Shown here one piece after another: positions 35,618 to 47,666 of a stretch of 64,000 bases of DNA (within the stretch, counting starts at the first letter, position 1; each line of letters starts with the position of its first letter). A program made the position numbers and the translations under genes. Origin of the DNA: Juglans regia (Eukaryota; Streptophyta; Magnoliopsida; Fagales; Juglandaceae); NCBI RefSeq assembly GCF_001411555.2, contig NC_049910.1, positions 32,087,150-32,151,149 of the forward strand, read 5' to 3'. The notes beneath the pieces are model-generated. The model was not told where the DNA came from, made no database searches, and saw only the letters and a list, made by a program, of their open reading frames with translations.

Positions 35618-36113
35618 AAAAAATAAATTAGAAGCAAAAAATTAGTCTAAAAATAAACTAGGCTAATTTAAAAATTTAAATCATCGCAAAAATAAACTAA
35701 TTTAAGCCAGCATCTGAATAAGATCAACTTTGACAGGTAAAGAACATACAAGAAACTAAATAATTAAACAATTAGAATAGCTCATGCATCCACTTGTGTC
35801 TCAATGGTAAATGCATGGACCAATCGATAGGGAGAGTTTGATCTTCCATTCATGAGTTTCCTTTCTTTGCATGAATCTCTCTTTTCTTCTCTCTTGGATC
35901 AGATTTAGCTAGAGAATTCTTAATGGTTGGTCGAAATGCTAAGCAATTTTAGTGATCGGCCTCATGATCCTACTTGGTCAACGAAAAAAGTGCAATCTAG
36001 CTAATTTGGTAAAGTTTGGAAGCATGGAAAAATTCCACTTTCTTTTCTCACTTTTGGACTTTCTTCCCCCTTTGATTTTCAATATTGAATAAGTTATATT
36101 AGTACTAATAAAC

Positions 36114-39100
36114 TGTAACACCCCATTCCTGGAGGTCCGGAGAGTTAACTCTTAATACCTAAAATCAATTTAAATAATACAACTATAAAGTCCAGAAAAT
36201 TCCATAAAACATTAATCCAGTTAACTAAACCAAATATCTAACTTCCTCTAAGGGGACAATAAAGAAAACCTCAATAACATAAATTAAAAACTCTCCAAAA
36301 CTCGAAATTATCCTTAACTCATAAGATAAAAAATAACTGAAAAATAAAATCAGTTTACTAACAACGACTCCCAGATAAGCACTTGTACCCTCAGGTACTT
36401 ATTCCACTTTGATCATCACACCTTGCTAAACCTTCCTACTCTTGTTCTCCAACTGAACCATCAAAATTATCTGAAAAATATATGGAGATAAGGGGTGAGT
36501 TATCAACAACTCAGTAAGCAAAGAACATATACCAGTGTATAAACATGAGCATTTACAGAAATCAGAATGCAGAACAAAATATTTTCATTTTTAGAGTGCG
36601 GAAGCAAAACATGTTATCAAAATATCAGAGCGAAGATTTAGAAATAATTTCATTCAAAATATTCTTTGGCATAGCATAAATGATCATCATCATCATTAGA
36701 ACATCATATTCTTTGCCATGTTATGATCATCATATCATAACCCCCGTGGTAGGGTTGTGCATCTGCGGATAGCCAAGCAGAACATAAAACACTCTGTCAC
36801 CAAGGTGTGCACTCAAAACAGAGACCACTACTATAACCCGTGGCAGGGCCATATCCACTATTATTACCCGTGGTTGGGCCGTATCCACTATTATTACCTG
36901 TGGTTGGGCCGTATCCACTATTGTAACCCGTGGTTGGGCCGTATGCCACTATTATCACCCGTGGCAGGGCCGTAACTGAACAGAACGGAAACAGAATCAA
37001 ATTCAGAATTAGAGAGTCATGCCAAAGGTTTTCAGAAATCACGTCTTATCCAAACAGAGTACTAAACAAAAATCTTCGGAACAGAACAAAATCATATCAC
37101 AACATAATTTATGCACAAATTTCATATTCGCTCCCATTTTCAAAGTTTAGAAACAGAATGTCAAAAATAAGCTCATGTCTATACCAGTCATGACAGAAAA
37201 TACTTTCTTCTTAAACATAATCTCATGAGTAATGTAGAACAAATAATTGAAGTAGTTCAAATTTCTTTTCATAACAAAACATGCATATTTTCCAAAACGG
37301 ACCTCAGTTCATTTTATTTAATGCAAATTCTAGCATAGGAACCCCGCTTACTTGGACTTCTTAGCTTTTTCAAAATTCCTCAAAAACGTCGGACAATAAT
37401 TAATCGTCACCTATAAAATAATCACGTAATTCTCATAAATTTCCAATTAATCCCGTATCTCAATATTTAATCCTAAGCTTATAAAATAACCTATTTAATT
37501 CCTCAAAATCTAAAATTACCAATTACCACTTTCTAAAATCGTCAATGCCAATTTAATACCATGACTAAAACATTTAAAAGTCAGACCTATTTATTAATGA
37601 AAACAACTTATGAAATTTAATACTAAGTAATATAATTATCCCAAAATATTTTAAACTAAACCATAACTATTATTAAAAAGACTAAAATATATCTAAAATG
37701 TAGAAATAACAATACACCAATATTGTTTACTCTTAAAATAAACATTTACTTAATAACATGTTAAAATACTTAAGCGATTTAAGGTAAGTACAAGTAAAAC
37801 TTTCGTTAAATAATAATAAACAAAAAGCTTTAATCGTAATTTAAAGGTTTAAAATAAAATTTCCCAATTACTAAAATAATTTGCTACCAAAGTACAATTT
37901 GAAAATCCTATTTATTGTTTGTAAACTTCTTATACCACCCGTATAAACCACGTAAAAACAGATCAAAAATATCAACTTGAACACATTCTAAAACTAAGGG
38001 TAAAACTGTAATTCCCTTTTCAAAATACTATGCAAAATAACAGTTACGTAGACTGGAAAAAAAAAAGCATTCATGCAGTCTCGGTGCACAACCGTGAGAA
38101 CAGGGGCGCGAGGTACTCACCGCGAAGGGAGGAGCTGCGCGCGATGCGGCGAAGAAGGTCACGGTGGTGAGGCACTGAGAGAGAGAGAGAGATAAGCGAG
38201 AGAGAGAGAGGTACGAGAGCACCGAGAAGGAGACGGAGAGAGAGAGAGGCTCCTTACCGAGAGAGTTACACGAGGCGACGGCCTGGGGTGGCTATCGTCG
38301 GTGGCACGGCGAGGCGTGGCTGAGGTTCTGGATTACGGGTTCCCTTTGCGCCGCGAAGGAAACGCCCAAAAGGGTTGGTAGTGCGAAACTGCTGTGCTTG
38401 GGGGAGCAACCAAATGCTTTGTTTTTCGGACTCAAAATAGAGTTTCGATTCACTCTGCAGATGGTTGTTTCTCGGCACTCTGGTGGTGGTGCAGTCGCGA
38501 ACGGCGGAGGAGCTGGACTCCAGTGATGGTCAAGAGGAGGTGATGCACGGCGAGGTGGAGTTGTGATCCGTGGAGATGCAAAGCATGAACGGTTGCGTCG
38601 ATTTCGCTTGGGAGGGCAGCGTGAATTCTGGTCGGTGCACGGTGGAGATGGGTTAGCTGATCAGAGGCTTACGAGGGGTGCACTGGTGGCGGTAGAAAGG
38701 GACGACGGAGGGCTGGCTTACGTGGAGTGACTCTCGGTATGGGAGTGCAAGAAACCGAGGGAATGGAGGCTGGGCTTGCGATTCCAAGGTGGTGCGGCGG
38801 CTAGAGTCTGGGCAGTTTCTAATAGCATGGGAAAAACCTATGAGTGTCTATATATATATGAGGTGAAACCCTAGAGAGCCGAGAGAGAGACGTGTGCGTG
38901 GATGAAAGTTTATGTTGTGTGTGAGCATGCACGACGTGAACGAGAGAAAAAAAAAATTACGGGAAATAAGAGATAAAAGACCGAAAGAGACAAAAAAAAT
39001 AAAAACAAAAAAAAATGAAACATGCAGGAAGAAAGAAAAAACTAAAAAATAAAAAAATCACTACTCAAGTCCGTAAAATAAAAACTTAAAAAAAAATCAA

Positions 39101-39167
39101 GCTCCATTAAAAAAAATGAATAAAAAACTAAAGTCCGACTATACCAATTTTAGGTCCGGGTGTTACA
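36114..39167 (-). mobile_element. Solo LTR 2 (3054 bp), TSD taaac
   Basis: It begins tgtaacaccccattcc and ends ggtccgggtgttaca, with the perfect duplication taaac at 36109-36113 and 39168-39172. It lies in the 5' intron of hAT 2, so it is younger than the hAT. On the - strand there is a TATA-like tatatatatag near 38855, a GC-rich leader, and a donor-like gtgagtacct at 38120. It is closely related in sequence to the inverted copy at 53272-56142. Confidence 0.92.
36815..36975. repeat. 30-bp tandem repeats in solo LTR 2
   Basis: About five units of 'ccactattattacccgtggt' plus 'tgggccgtat' are present. Translation of either strand gives repetitive peptides (for example WLGRIHYYNP), which are not real proteins. 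Confidence 0.88.
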
Positions 39168-39996
39168 TAAACTGCTCAGAAGTGATTTCAGAGCACATGA
39201 GGATCAGCATATGTGGCAAAAGATAGAATTTAAATGAATGATTATCCATTATGGCGAACCGAGCTAGCTATAAAAGTGAAAGATTTATCTTCTGCAAGAG
39301 CAGGAAAAGGTTGCTTTTTTTCCGTTATATGAACGCTACGCACTAACATCAGACACCGCTCAAGAACTTCCTAAATTTTATAATGAAAAGGCCAATAGTT
39401 CCAGCAAACGGGTACGTAGGATAATAATAGGCCAATAATTCCAGCAAACGCGTACGTAGGATAATAATAGCCAATAGTTACAACTGGAAGGGACTCAAAG
39501 GTAAGAAGCAGTAACTCATGTTTTAAAATTTAACAAGCAGATGGGAAAAAATATTCCTTAGCAATAATAAGCTGCATGCATGATAAGTTACAAATATTCC
39601 TTAGTAACTCTCTATCCACGATGCATGATAACAGCCGGTGCTTGATTAATTAGCAACAATATATTGCTAATATGTTTTTATAAATTAATAGCAGCACCTC
39701 AATTAAATGAATCTATGTTTTTAACATAAAAATGCCTATAAATTAAACAAGTGTTAAGGAGAAACTGTCTAATTTCATAGCAACATCTCTTACATATTTT
39801 ATCCATCACATTGCATGCATACAACACAACTTATAAACACATTACACATTTTATCAAACACATTTCCTTACTACAAATTTACAAAACAAATTCATTTCAA
39901 TCACAACAAAATAACCAGACGTGCATGCAATGAGTAACGGAATACATAAAATTAAATCAAGCAATTTAATTTTAGGACTCTAAATCGGGTTCTCAC

Positions 39997-40240
39997 CGTA
40001 GGCTGAAGCTGAAATTGAAATTGCGCACTATGGTGGAGCAAAGAGTGACGGTGGCAATAGAGAGGGAACGAGGCTGCGAGATGGAGGTTCACTGGTTCAG
40101 TCTTTCAAACTTCAGACGTGAGACTTGAGAGAGAAGGAAGAAGATGCAAGAAGGAATAAGGAAGAAGGAAGAAGGGAGAAGGGAAGCGGGGTCCTGCATT
40201 TTGGACCCCCCGTATGATGAAACGACGATGTTCCACATTA
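39997..40240 (-). other. Probable 5' leader exon of hAT 2
   Basis: On the - strand a CT-rich leader (about 40240 down to 39997) ends in cctacg|gtgagaac, a donor site. It would splice to the acceptor near 35618, removing an intron that contains solo LTR 2. The layout is the same as hAT 1 (3831-4005). Transcription is inferred. Confidence 0.4.
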
Positions 40241-40269
40241 AGTGGAACGGCATCGTTTGATTTTTTTCA

Positions 40270-40429
40270 AAAAAAAAAAAAACGGAGTTGGAGCAACTCC
40301 AACTCCGACTCTGAATCCTTATTCGGAGCCATTCCGCACTCCGACTCCGTTTTCCGACCACTCCAACGAAGTCGAAATCGGAGCGGATGTTGGGCGGAGT
40401 AAAAAATCTCAGAATTTTACACAGCTCTA
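40270..40429. repeat. Right subterminal repeats of hAT 2
   Basis: Clustered ggagttggagcaactcc, actccgactcc and inverted copies run up to the end agctcta. They mirror the left side. Confidence 0.75.
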
Positions 40430-40437
40430 AGTTTAAT

Positions 40438-40998
40438 GGGGCTTAAAGAAAACATGGGCTGGCTTTTGAGTTTGACTTCTATTAGCTTGGGTTTCTAATA
40501 AAGGCTTAGAAATGATTTAAATGGTTTTGGGCTTTGGGCTTTGGCTATTCTTAGGGGATTTAAGGAAACTTGGCTTTGAATTTTAGTTTATGTTTGGCAA
40601 TATAACTGTTTTCAAGTATTATAAGATATTCTCATATATTTTCTTCTAAAATATCATTCAAACACAAAACGTTTTTCAATTTTAAATCTTTAACTTGTAT
40701 ATCTAATCATTACAACTTTCTTAAATTCTCAAACAAAACATAAAAAATAATACTACTTTTTTAAATTAAAAAGAACACAAGTGTTAAAAGATTATATTCA
40801 AAATTTATTGTGACTTTCTAATATTTCATTCAACTTTTTCTCTCATTTTCTAAAACCCAACCCAAAAAAAACTTCATGCAAGTTTTAAATTTATTCACTT
40901 TTTTCAAAAGAAATGCGTGGAACTTATACACTCTAAAACTGCAAATATCATTTTTGGTACGAAAGTTATAAAAATAAAATCAAAAACAACTTCAAGCA
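40438..40998. mobile_element. Flank with a worn MITE (about 40590-40870)
   Basis: The 40590-40870 part resembles the 53032 MITE (aatcattacaactttcttaaat, caaacaaaacataaaaaataata). Ends are not sharp. 'gggctttgggctttggcta' precedes it. No gene is present. Confidence 0.4.
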
Positions 40999-43121
40999 TG
41001 TGACGCCCCGACTCCCACGTATAGGGACGCGAGAATCGTGACGTCAGGATGATGACAACATGGGTCACACATCCCAACGAAATGTGCCCAAGTGTGTGCT
41101 ACATGCAAAGTGCATAACAAAAGTCGCAACAGATAATATAATAAGTCAACTAAGTACCAGAAATTTAAATACAAGTATCCAAAATAATTTACATTTAAAA
41201 AGTTATACAGTCATCCCAAAATATTACAAAAGATAAATACATAAAAAAGTAGGATAATAATTCTTGATACACGAGAGCAATCCCAGGTCGCTCTTCCAAC
41301 GGAGCCAAAGCCTAAGGCTCGTCATCCTCATCTACATCAAAATTTGCGATACCATAAAACGGTACTGCAGGTAAGTAATAATCCAAACAACCCTCGAGAT
41401 AAAAACGCATTAAAGCAACCAACTAACAAATCCCAAAACCTCATTTTTCCCAAAAATGAGTACTTTTCCAACACACGCTAAAAATCCTATTTTTAGCCAA
41501 AACATATAATCCAACATTTTTCCAGAAAATGATTTACACAAAACTCAACAATTTATCGGACACTGTAGGCGGGAATCACAGGCGGGACTATACCACCATC
41601 CCTACCGCGTGCACCGTAGGCGGGAATTACAGAAGGGACACAACCACCATCCCTGCTTACCACCATCCCTACCGCGTGCACCGTAGGCGGGAATCACAGG
41701 CGGGACTCTACCACCATCCCTACAGTTCCTTTCCACACAATGAATACATAACAGAGCACTGTAGGCAGGAATCACAGGTGGGACTCTACCACCATCCCTA
41801 CAGTCTCTTTCCTTTTTTTCTCAAACCAGTCAATCCAAACATTTCAAACATACTCAAAATCATTTCTCATATGAAAACCCTGTTTTCAAATAAATACATG
41901 AACATGCATGCAATCATGCGAAAACCCAGTTTTCAGTTACAAACATGAACATGCATGCAATTGCAATGAACACAACACGACAACAATATCCAACAACCAA
42001 CAATGTCAACACAATCCAATCACACAAACAACTTCATTCACTAATCCATCCGACCCCCGTACTCCTCAGACTCAGTCCGGCAAAACCAATCAATAATTCA
42101 ATACAGTGTAATGAGTTAGTGCAAAAATACATTTAAATCACAAGAATTCTTTAGAAAATACTTACAGCGCTATATAACAATTTCCGGAGGATCACGGAAG
42201 TGCAAGAAGTGACAATGCAGCTACAGAACAATGCCAAATGCACTGTGGCCGTGGGTCTCAAAGACCCACTTTTGAACGGGTGCAAACGAAGACCCGAGAT
42301 TGATATGGTAGGTCCTAAGGAGGTCGGTGAAGCTAGTGGTGGTGGTGGTTGGCCGTGGGTGGCGGCGTGGGCGGCGGTTGAAGACCAAAAAGCCCAAAAC
42401 GGAGATGTTGAAGAATGTGCATCACCGATGACGGATCGGAGGTGGGGTTGGGTCCACTGGATTGCCAAGAGGTCGAGGATGAAGTGGTGTGAAGATGGTG
42501 GCCAATGGTGGTGCGACGGCGGCGCAGCGGCGGAAAGAATGCCGCGGCATCAATGGGCTCGTGGTGGCTAACGGCGGCGCGAATGGAGCTGAGGTCGGCG
42601 GGGTGGCTTCGTCGGCGGTTGGGGAAGACGGTGGGATGGGCAGTGCAAGTCACGGCGGCGCGGTGGCGGTGGGCTGGGCGGACGAAAAAAATGCACGGGG
42701 GAGAGGGAGGGGAAGCAGTTCGCGCTGGAGAGAGGGCCGAAGGAGAAATAAGGAAGAAAAGAAAAGAAAAGAAAGAGAAAAGAAAAGAAAAGGAGGAAAG
42801 AAAAATAGAGGGAAAAGAAATGAGGTCCAATCCTCATAACTTGGGTCACAAAAATGATCCAACGGAAACGATTTCAAAACCACAAGTTAAATAAAATAAT
42901 TTAAACATAATGGTAAAGTCAAATTGAAATAATTAAATCCCACAGTAATTAATTAAATATGAAAAGCAATTTAAATGCATAACAATAAATAAATATTAAG
43001 AAAGCACATAAAAATAATTTTCACCAAATTAAAAATCTTAAAATAACCCGATTAAAAATCCAACAATTTTAAAACAAGAGAATAATTTTTGAATAAATAC
43101 ACTAAAATACGGGGTATTACA
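40999..43121 (-). mobile_element. Solo LTR 4 (2123 bp), TSD aagca
   Basis: It begins tgtgacgccccgactccc and ends acggggtattaca, with the perfect duplication aagca at 40994-40998 and 43122-43126. It is related in end sequence and architecture to solo LTR 1 (G-rich block 42240-42740, AT-rich 42890-43110). A - strand donor-like gtaagtatttt lies at 42165. Predicted proteins in the G-rich block are low-complexity and rejected. Confidence 0.9.
41568..41808. repeat. Tandem/dispersed ~50-bp repeats in solo LTR 4
   Basis: Four copies of 'gtaggcgggaatcacaggcg' followed by 'ggactctaccaccatcccta' are present, with spacers of unequal length. Confidence 0.85.
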
Positions 43122-43126
43122 AAGCA

Positions 43127-43498
43127 TCAAGAAAAGAGTTCAAAGCCAACTCCAAAATAATTTGGTGTAATACCGGCCATATTTTAGATACTAGATTTGA
43201 TCTCATAGGGTAATGTGCGAAGGCTCATTCTTCATGTTTCATCGTGCAGCGAGGATCACAAGATCTATTCCTGATGTTCCCTCTCTAGTTACACCTGTCA
43301 TCTTTCTACTCTGAGTAGTCTAGTTGACATTGGCCATTTATTCAAAGTCCAAGTCCCAACCTTCATTTCTTCCTTTCTAACATACTTTTATCATTCTAGC
43401 TTTTTCTTTGAAAATCCCCAGCTTCTCTTTCTTTCTGCCTTCTTTCTCTTTGGAAAGCCCTAACCATTCTTTCTTCATTCTTTTCTTTCAACTTCGAT
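43127..43498. other. Leader-like region before the antisense ORF
   Basis: CT-rich at 43360-43498. No terminal repeat was recognised; the 3' LTR of the Tat-like element would be expected about here but I could not find it. Confidence 0.45.
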
Positions 43499-44433
43499 GG
43501 CATCCAAGAATAACTTCTCATTCCTCATCTCGGGGCTTATGCGCGTCATGCCCTAAGGGGTTTTCCAGGAACCCTGGGGCCTCTGATTATCCTGGGGTTG
43601 GGACAACCCTTAGTATTTTGAGGGGCGCCATTGGTCTATGGCCACTTCCTTGTCGGATCTAAACCTGATAAGGAACTCCTACGGAGTGACTAATTCCATT
43701 GTTTCGGAACTCCAGTTGACGTCGACTCGAAGAAGTTTGCAGAGAAGGTCGCACTGTACCCCTCCATCTTTTCGAACGGTCTACGACTTCCTTTCTATCG
43801 CCTCGTTCGAGAATCTTGGACTACCTCGTGTTGGCTCCATCGCAACTTCATCCCAATGCGTCGAGGATTCTGATGTCATGTTACATATTCTGACGCATGG
43901 TCTTGGGCGTCAAGGACGAAGATTGCCCCTACTTCACAGCCAGGAAGTTTTTTTTTTTTTGACACACAGGTTGAGCGCCACAAAGGCAACCTATGCAGCT
44001 TTCGTGTCGGGCTGTGGTTGGGAATTCCCTAGCGTTGAGGCCATCCTTCAAGAATTCCCCATTGTCGTTCGCTTCTCGGGGTTGGAAGAGGCCTTCTAGC
44101 CCATTGACAGAAGGGAAAGAGCAAAAAAATTGCACCCAGGGCGAAGCGGTTTGGGAGTCATCAGGAGCCAGCAACAGCTCTGAATCTGAGCAAAAGGAGT
44201 ACCCCTTCCATTTAGGGGTCCCGGTCAGTCTTCGCAAGTTTCGATGTCCTCGAGGGCTAGTGAATTAACTTGCCGTGAATCGCCTATCCTGGATAGCATA
44301 GACACCATCCTGAGGCAAGCAGAGTTTAACTCTTTGACAGCAATGGGTTTAGACAGTCCTTTACCTAGTCCTCGCTCTGCCCTGTTGTCCTTGCTGGTTC
44401 TGTCCCCTACCCGCCAAGTGATCAAGGATTGAC
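43499..44433 (+). pseudogene. Tat-type additional ORF (PF04195-like 'gypsy-type transposon' protein), frameshifted
   Basis: ATG 43499 opens MASKNNFSFLISG and soon stops. Further segments in other frames resemble plant 'putative gypsy type transposon' proteins (PF04195): LIRNSYGVTNSIV at about 43660, then a frame reading ALYPSIFSNGLRLPF and YRLVRE at about 43745, followed by a stop near 43870. A poly-T interruption lies at 43950-43963. The frame is antisense to the retroelement pol on the - strand at 49834-52300. Known Tat-lineage elements carry additional ORFs, including antisense ones downstream of pol; I assign it on that basis. Its function is unknown. Confidence 0.5.
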
Positions 44434-44800
44434 CTGGCCCCTTACTCAGGAGGAAAAAGAGTTTGAGATGGCTTTTTTCTTAGCTTTCCTCGGACTTGCT
44501 CTGAGGGATTCCTGCAAACCTGTTATGATGTTAGAGGATGCCTGATGCCTTCCTAGATTTGGCTCAGAGTCCTTGACTTGTAAAATTCTTCTTTCTTATT
44601 TAAAGATGTATTAATTCCACGAACAATATAATGATGTATGTGACGTAGCGCTTTTGTCATTTCTTTTTGCCTCTGCATGCTTGTGCCCTAGTTCGCATAT
44701 TTACTTATGTTTTTTTTAACATGAGCACCCCGGTAGGTCTTGAGCCTCCATGATCTTTCCTTAGCTTTAGTTTCTTGTTTGACTTGTATGAGTTTGGTCA
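44434..44800. other. Non-coding segment of the Tat-like element
   Basis: Between the antisense ORF and the tandem array. No feature is recognised. Confidence 0.5.
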
Positions 44801-45007
44801 CTTTAGGTGGCAAGGAGGGAAATGTTTGAGGAAGAAGTTCCCTACTCATTAGTTGGTCGAGCGTATGGCTTGGTCAAGTGCGTTGCATGATCCTAGCTCA
44901 GCCTTGAATGCTAAGCAAGAGATGTGCTCAACATCGCTCAGGGACTAGGAGGGAAACGCTTAAGGAAGTTGTTTCCTCCTTTGTCGTCGGGCAAGCTCAA
45001 AGCTCCG
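44800..45007. repeat. Tat-like element tandem repeats, left part
   Basis: Units of about 125-140 bp contain 'gggaaa(t/c)g(t/c)ttgagga', 'gttgtttcctccttt', 'gggcaagc' and 'gctcgac..ctag'. The array is cut at 45008 by the Athila-like insertion and continues at 49319. Confidence 0.75.
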
Positions 45008-45987
45008 TGTTATGCTAAAAATATCTGCAAATGCACAGAATCGTAACAAATAGTACAGTGTTTTAAAGGAAACAAATATCGAACTCACAGTGAATAATTA
45101 TGCTATTGAGGATTGAAATTGACTAAATTAATTACTATTTGAAAAACCAAAATTTGAATAATGGATTATCTAAATTAAACTAAAGAAAATAACATTAAAT
45201 TAAAGATTTTAAAGATAATAAGAATAGATCTAGAGCGTTTGATTTTACCTAGCAAATCTCACACAATTTATTCTTCCTTGTTATAGAATTCTAATTATCA
45301 CGAGTTGATGATAAAAATCCCTTAACTATTCAATATGTTCTCTCGAATAATACCAAAAATATCTCCAACTAATAACTCCATATCTCTATGTGAATTTAAC
45401 TATTTGTAGACTCATTAAGTTCTTTAGATTTGTCTTGAAAAGCACACAAATTGTAGTAAAGTATCTCTAATTTTGCTCAACTAATGGTGCTTAAATATCC
45501 TAAAGCTTTAATCACAAATTCCTCTCGATCTCAATATGATTCAATAGATTGAACAATAGTTAGCTAGAAAATTGCAAGCATTAAGAACAAGGAATAAACA
45601 CTAAATCATGAAAATATTGAAAATAAAATAACTTAGAATATAAATTGTGTGTTCAATGCTAGACTACATCAAAGTTCTAGAAAATAAAATTAGTTCATAA
45701 TGAAATTAAAAATAAATTGTATATTTTCAACAAATTCACATAAAATTTCTCTAGGTACTAAAAAATGATTAATGATCATAAGAAGCATTCATTGAATGTA
45801 GAAGATATCAAATTAAGTAAGATCAAGTAAATAATTAACAACTAAACTTAAACAATGAGAATTTTTCCTAAAAATTATAATCAATTTCAATTATATTCTT
45901 ATCATAGGCTTTTATTCATCAAACCATATTGTTTTTATCATCATCATCATTATTATTATTATTTTATATATAAATAAAATAATATCA
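45008..45987 (-). repeat. 3' LTR of the Athila-like element (980 bp)
   Basis: It runs tgttatgct...aatatca on the + strand. It is homologous to the other LTR up to about 45715, then not clearly. An alternative end ttcttatca at 45904 resembles the other LTR's end cttatca. Confidence 0.65.
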
Positions 45988-46007
45988 TTTCCCCCCAAAC
46001 TTAAATA

Positions 46008-47543
46008 TCACATTGTCCTCAATGGAAAAAAGGAAGAAGAACTAAAGCAAAGAGTGAGAGAAGGTAAGAGATGCTTCCAATTGAATATTTTCCTTGAAGG
46101 TGTTGTCATGTACCCCTTGGAGATCTCCACAGCCTCTTCGCTCCTTAAATTTGTTGGAAGCGGTTTGAGTTCAAGTTTGGTTGGTTGAAAATTCAGCTCC
46201 ATAAGTCTCGTCGGCCATGACCACGTCTCGATCTCTTAGTTGAAAATAAGAATGTACCTCGAAAGGGAATTCCATAGATTTAAATACGTCAAAGGTGACA
46301 TTCTCCTCACCCTCCTCCATATCAACTACAATGAAGTCAGTCGGGAAGATAAACTTATTAACTTTCACCAGTACCTCCTCAATGAGTCCTCTTGGGTATT
46401 TAATAGATCTGTCCACCAACAGTAGAGAGATGGTGGTCAGCTTTGCTTTATCAAAATATGAATTTCCTATAATGCAAGGGATCATGAAACTCTCCGGATC
46501 TTTCAACTTAGGTGGCAGCTTCTTTTATAAAATTACACTGCTCTCCTCGGTCAATATTGCAGTCTCATACTCCTCCAACTTCTGCTTGTTTGATAGTATA
46601 TCCTTGTTTTTCTCTTAATTTCTGCGGAAAATGAATTAGTGGATCATTAATTGAAGGAGAATAAGTTTTAGATATAAACTCCCTGGATTTCTTGGAATTT
46701 GTAGCCCTTTTATTCTCTTTTGTCTTCTCAGCTTTGGTTGGTCACCTCCTGCTCTGCTTCTTTCACCTTGGACTCATCTTCCTTCATCTCAAATTCCATG
46801 TTTTTGGCAGCTTTTGCATCTCGCAAGGTATTTACCGGATGGTCATATGTCGGCCCACTTCTCAATGTTATGACTTTGAAATGTTCATTCACATTGGTCA
46901 CAGTGTTGCTCGGTAAAGTCCATGTTGTCCTCTCAGTAAGCATGTTTGAGAGCTGACCAATTTGCGCTTCAAGATTGCGGATTGAAGTCGAGTTGTTTTG
47001 GATCCCCATAACAGTCTTTTGCAAGTACTGCATAATCATATCTTCAAGTGTCAGCTTCTTCTCTTACTGTGAAAACTATTGAGGTGGTCTAGCCTGCACT
47101 TAGTTATTGCTCCATGAAAAGTTAGGGTGATTTCTCCATCTGGGATTGAACGTGTTTGAATAAAGATTGTTTTAACGTTGAAAATTTGACACATAATGGG
47201 CTTGTTCATAACTCAGTTGGGCAAAAGGCTTCCCCACTTGGCAATCTACACTTGAATGATTTCATGCTCAATGATCACAAACAACATTAGTTTGAATAGC
47301 ATTAACATTCATCTTACTTAGTTGTTGTGATAGATTAGCCGTCTGCGCCGCCAATGTGGTAATAGCATAGTCTCTTAACACCTTGTGCTTCTGGTCGGCC
47401 ATATTAAATTTAGATGCGGCGACCTCTTTCTTCTTATTTTTATTGATTCGATGTAAGGATCTTCTAATCTTGGGATCGAAAAGTGTATGATCTAATAATT
47501 TAGATTGGGGCATGCACTTCTGATTCCTGAAAATAAAAACCAA
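46008..47543 (-). pseudogene. Athila-like gag-protease remnant
   Basis: Broken - strand frames in order. 47268-47543 has no motif I can name with certainty. 46728-47039 reads YLQKTVMGIQNNSTSIRNLE, QIGQLSNML, HFKVITLRSG, a typical Athila gag C-terminus. 46171-46506 reads KDPESFMIPCIIGNSYFDK, then directly TTISLLLVDRSIKYPRGLIE and VLVKVNKFIFPTDFIVVDME, the retropepsin region. The family's DLGAS catalytic stretch, expected between those two parts, is missing. RT, RNase H and integrase are absent, so the copy depended on other elements or is simply dead. Confidence 0.78.
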
Positions 47544-47666
47544 ACTTAGATCTAGTTTAAACCAAATATATATATTTAAATTAAAATAAAATTCAAAGTA
47601 CTAAAAATCTAGCTAGTATCAATATCAATAACAAATAACTATTCCTCGACAACAGTACCAAAAATT

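Larger units (their letters stand above)
32663..40429 (-). mobile_element. hAT DNA transposon 2 (7767 bp including a solo LTR)
   Basis: The left end tagggctgag and the right end (reversed) tagagctgtg form the terminal inverted repeat. The perfect TSD agtttaat flanks it. Both subterminal zones (32675-32835 and 40275-40400) are packed with ggagtcggagt/actccgactcc words. The transposase remnant lies on the - strand. Without the inserted LTR the element is about 4.7 kb. The termini look competent, but the transposase is broken. Confidence 0.9.

Noticed and set aside
36757..37042. Repeat-rich peptides such as WLGRIHYYNP and their counterparts at 55196-55562
   Set aside because: Translation of the 30-bp tandem array; open in many frames because the unit length is a multiple of 3.
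42333..42894. Several 77-165 codon ORFs on both strands
   Set aside because: Low-complexity G-rich block of solo LTR 4 with AAAAG repeats; no family similarity and mutual overlap.
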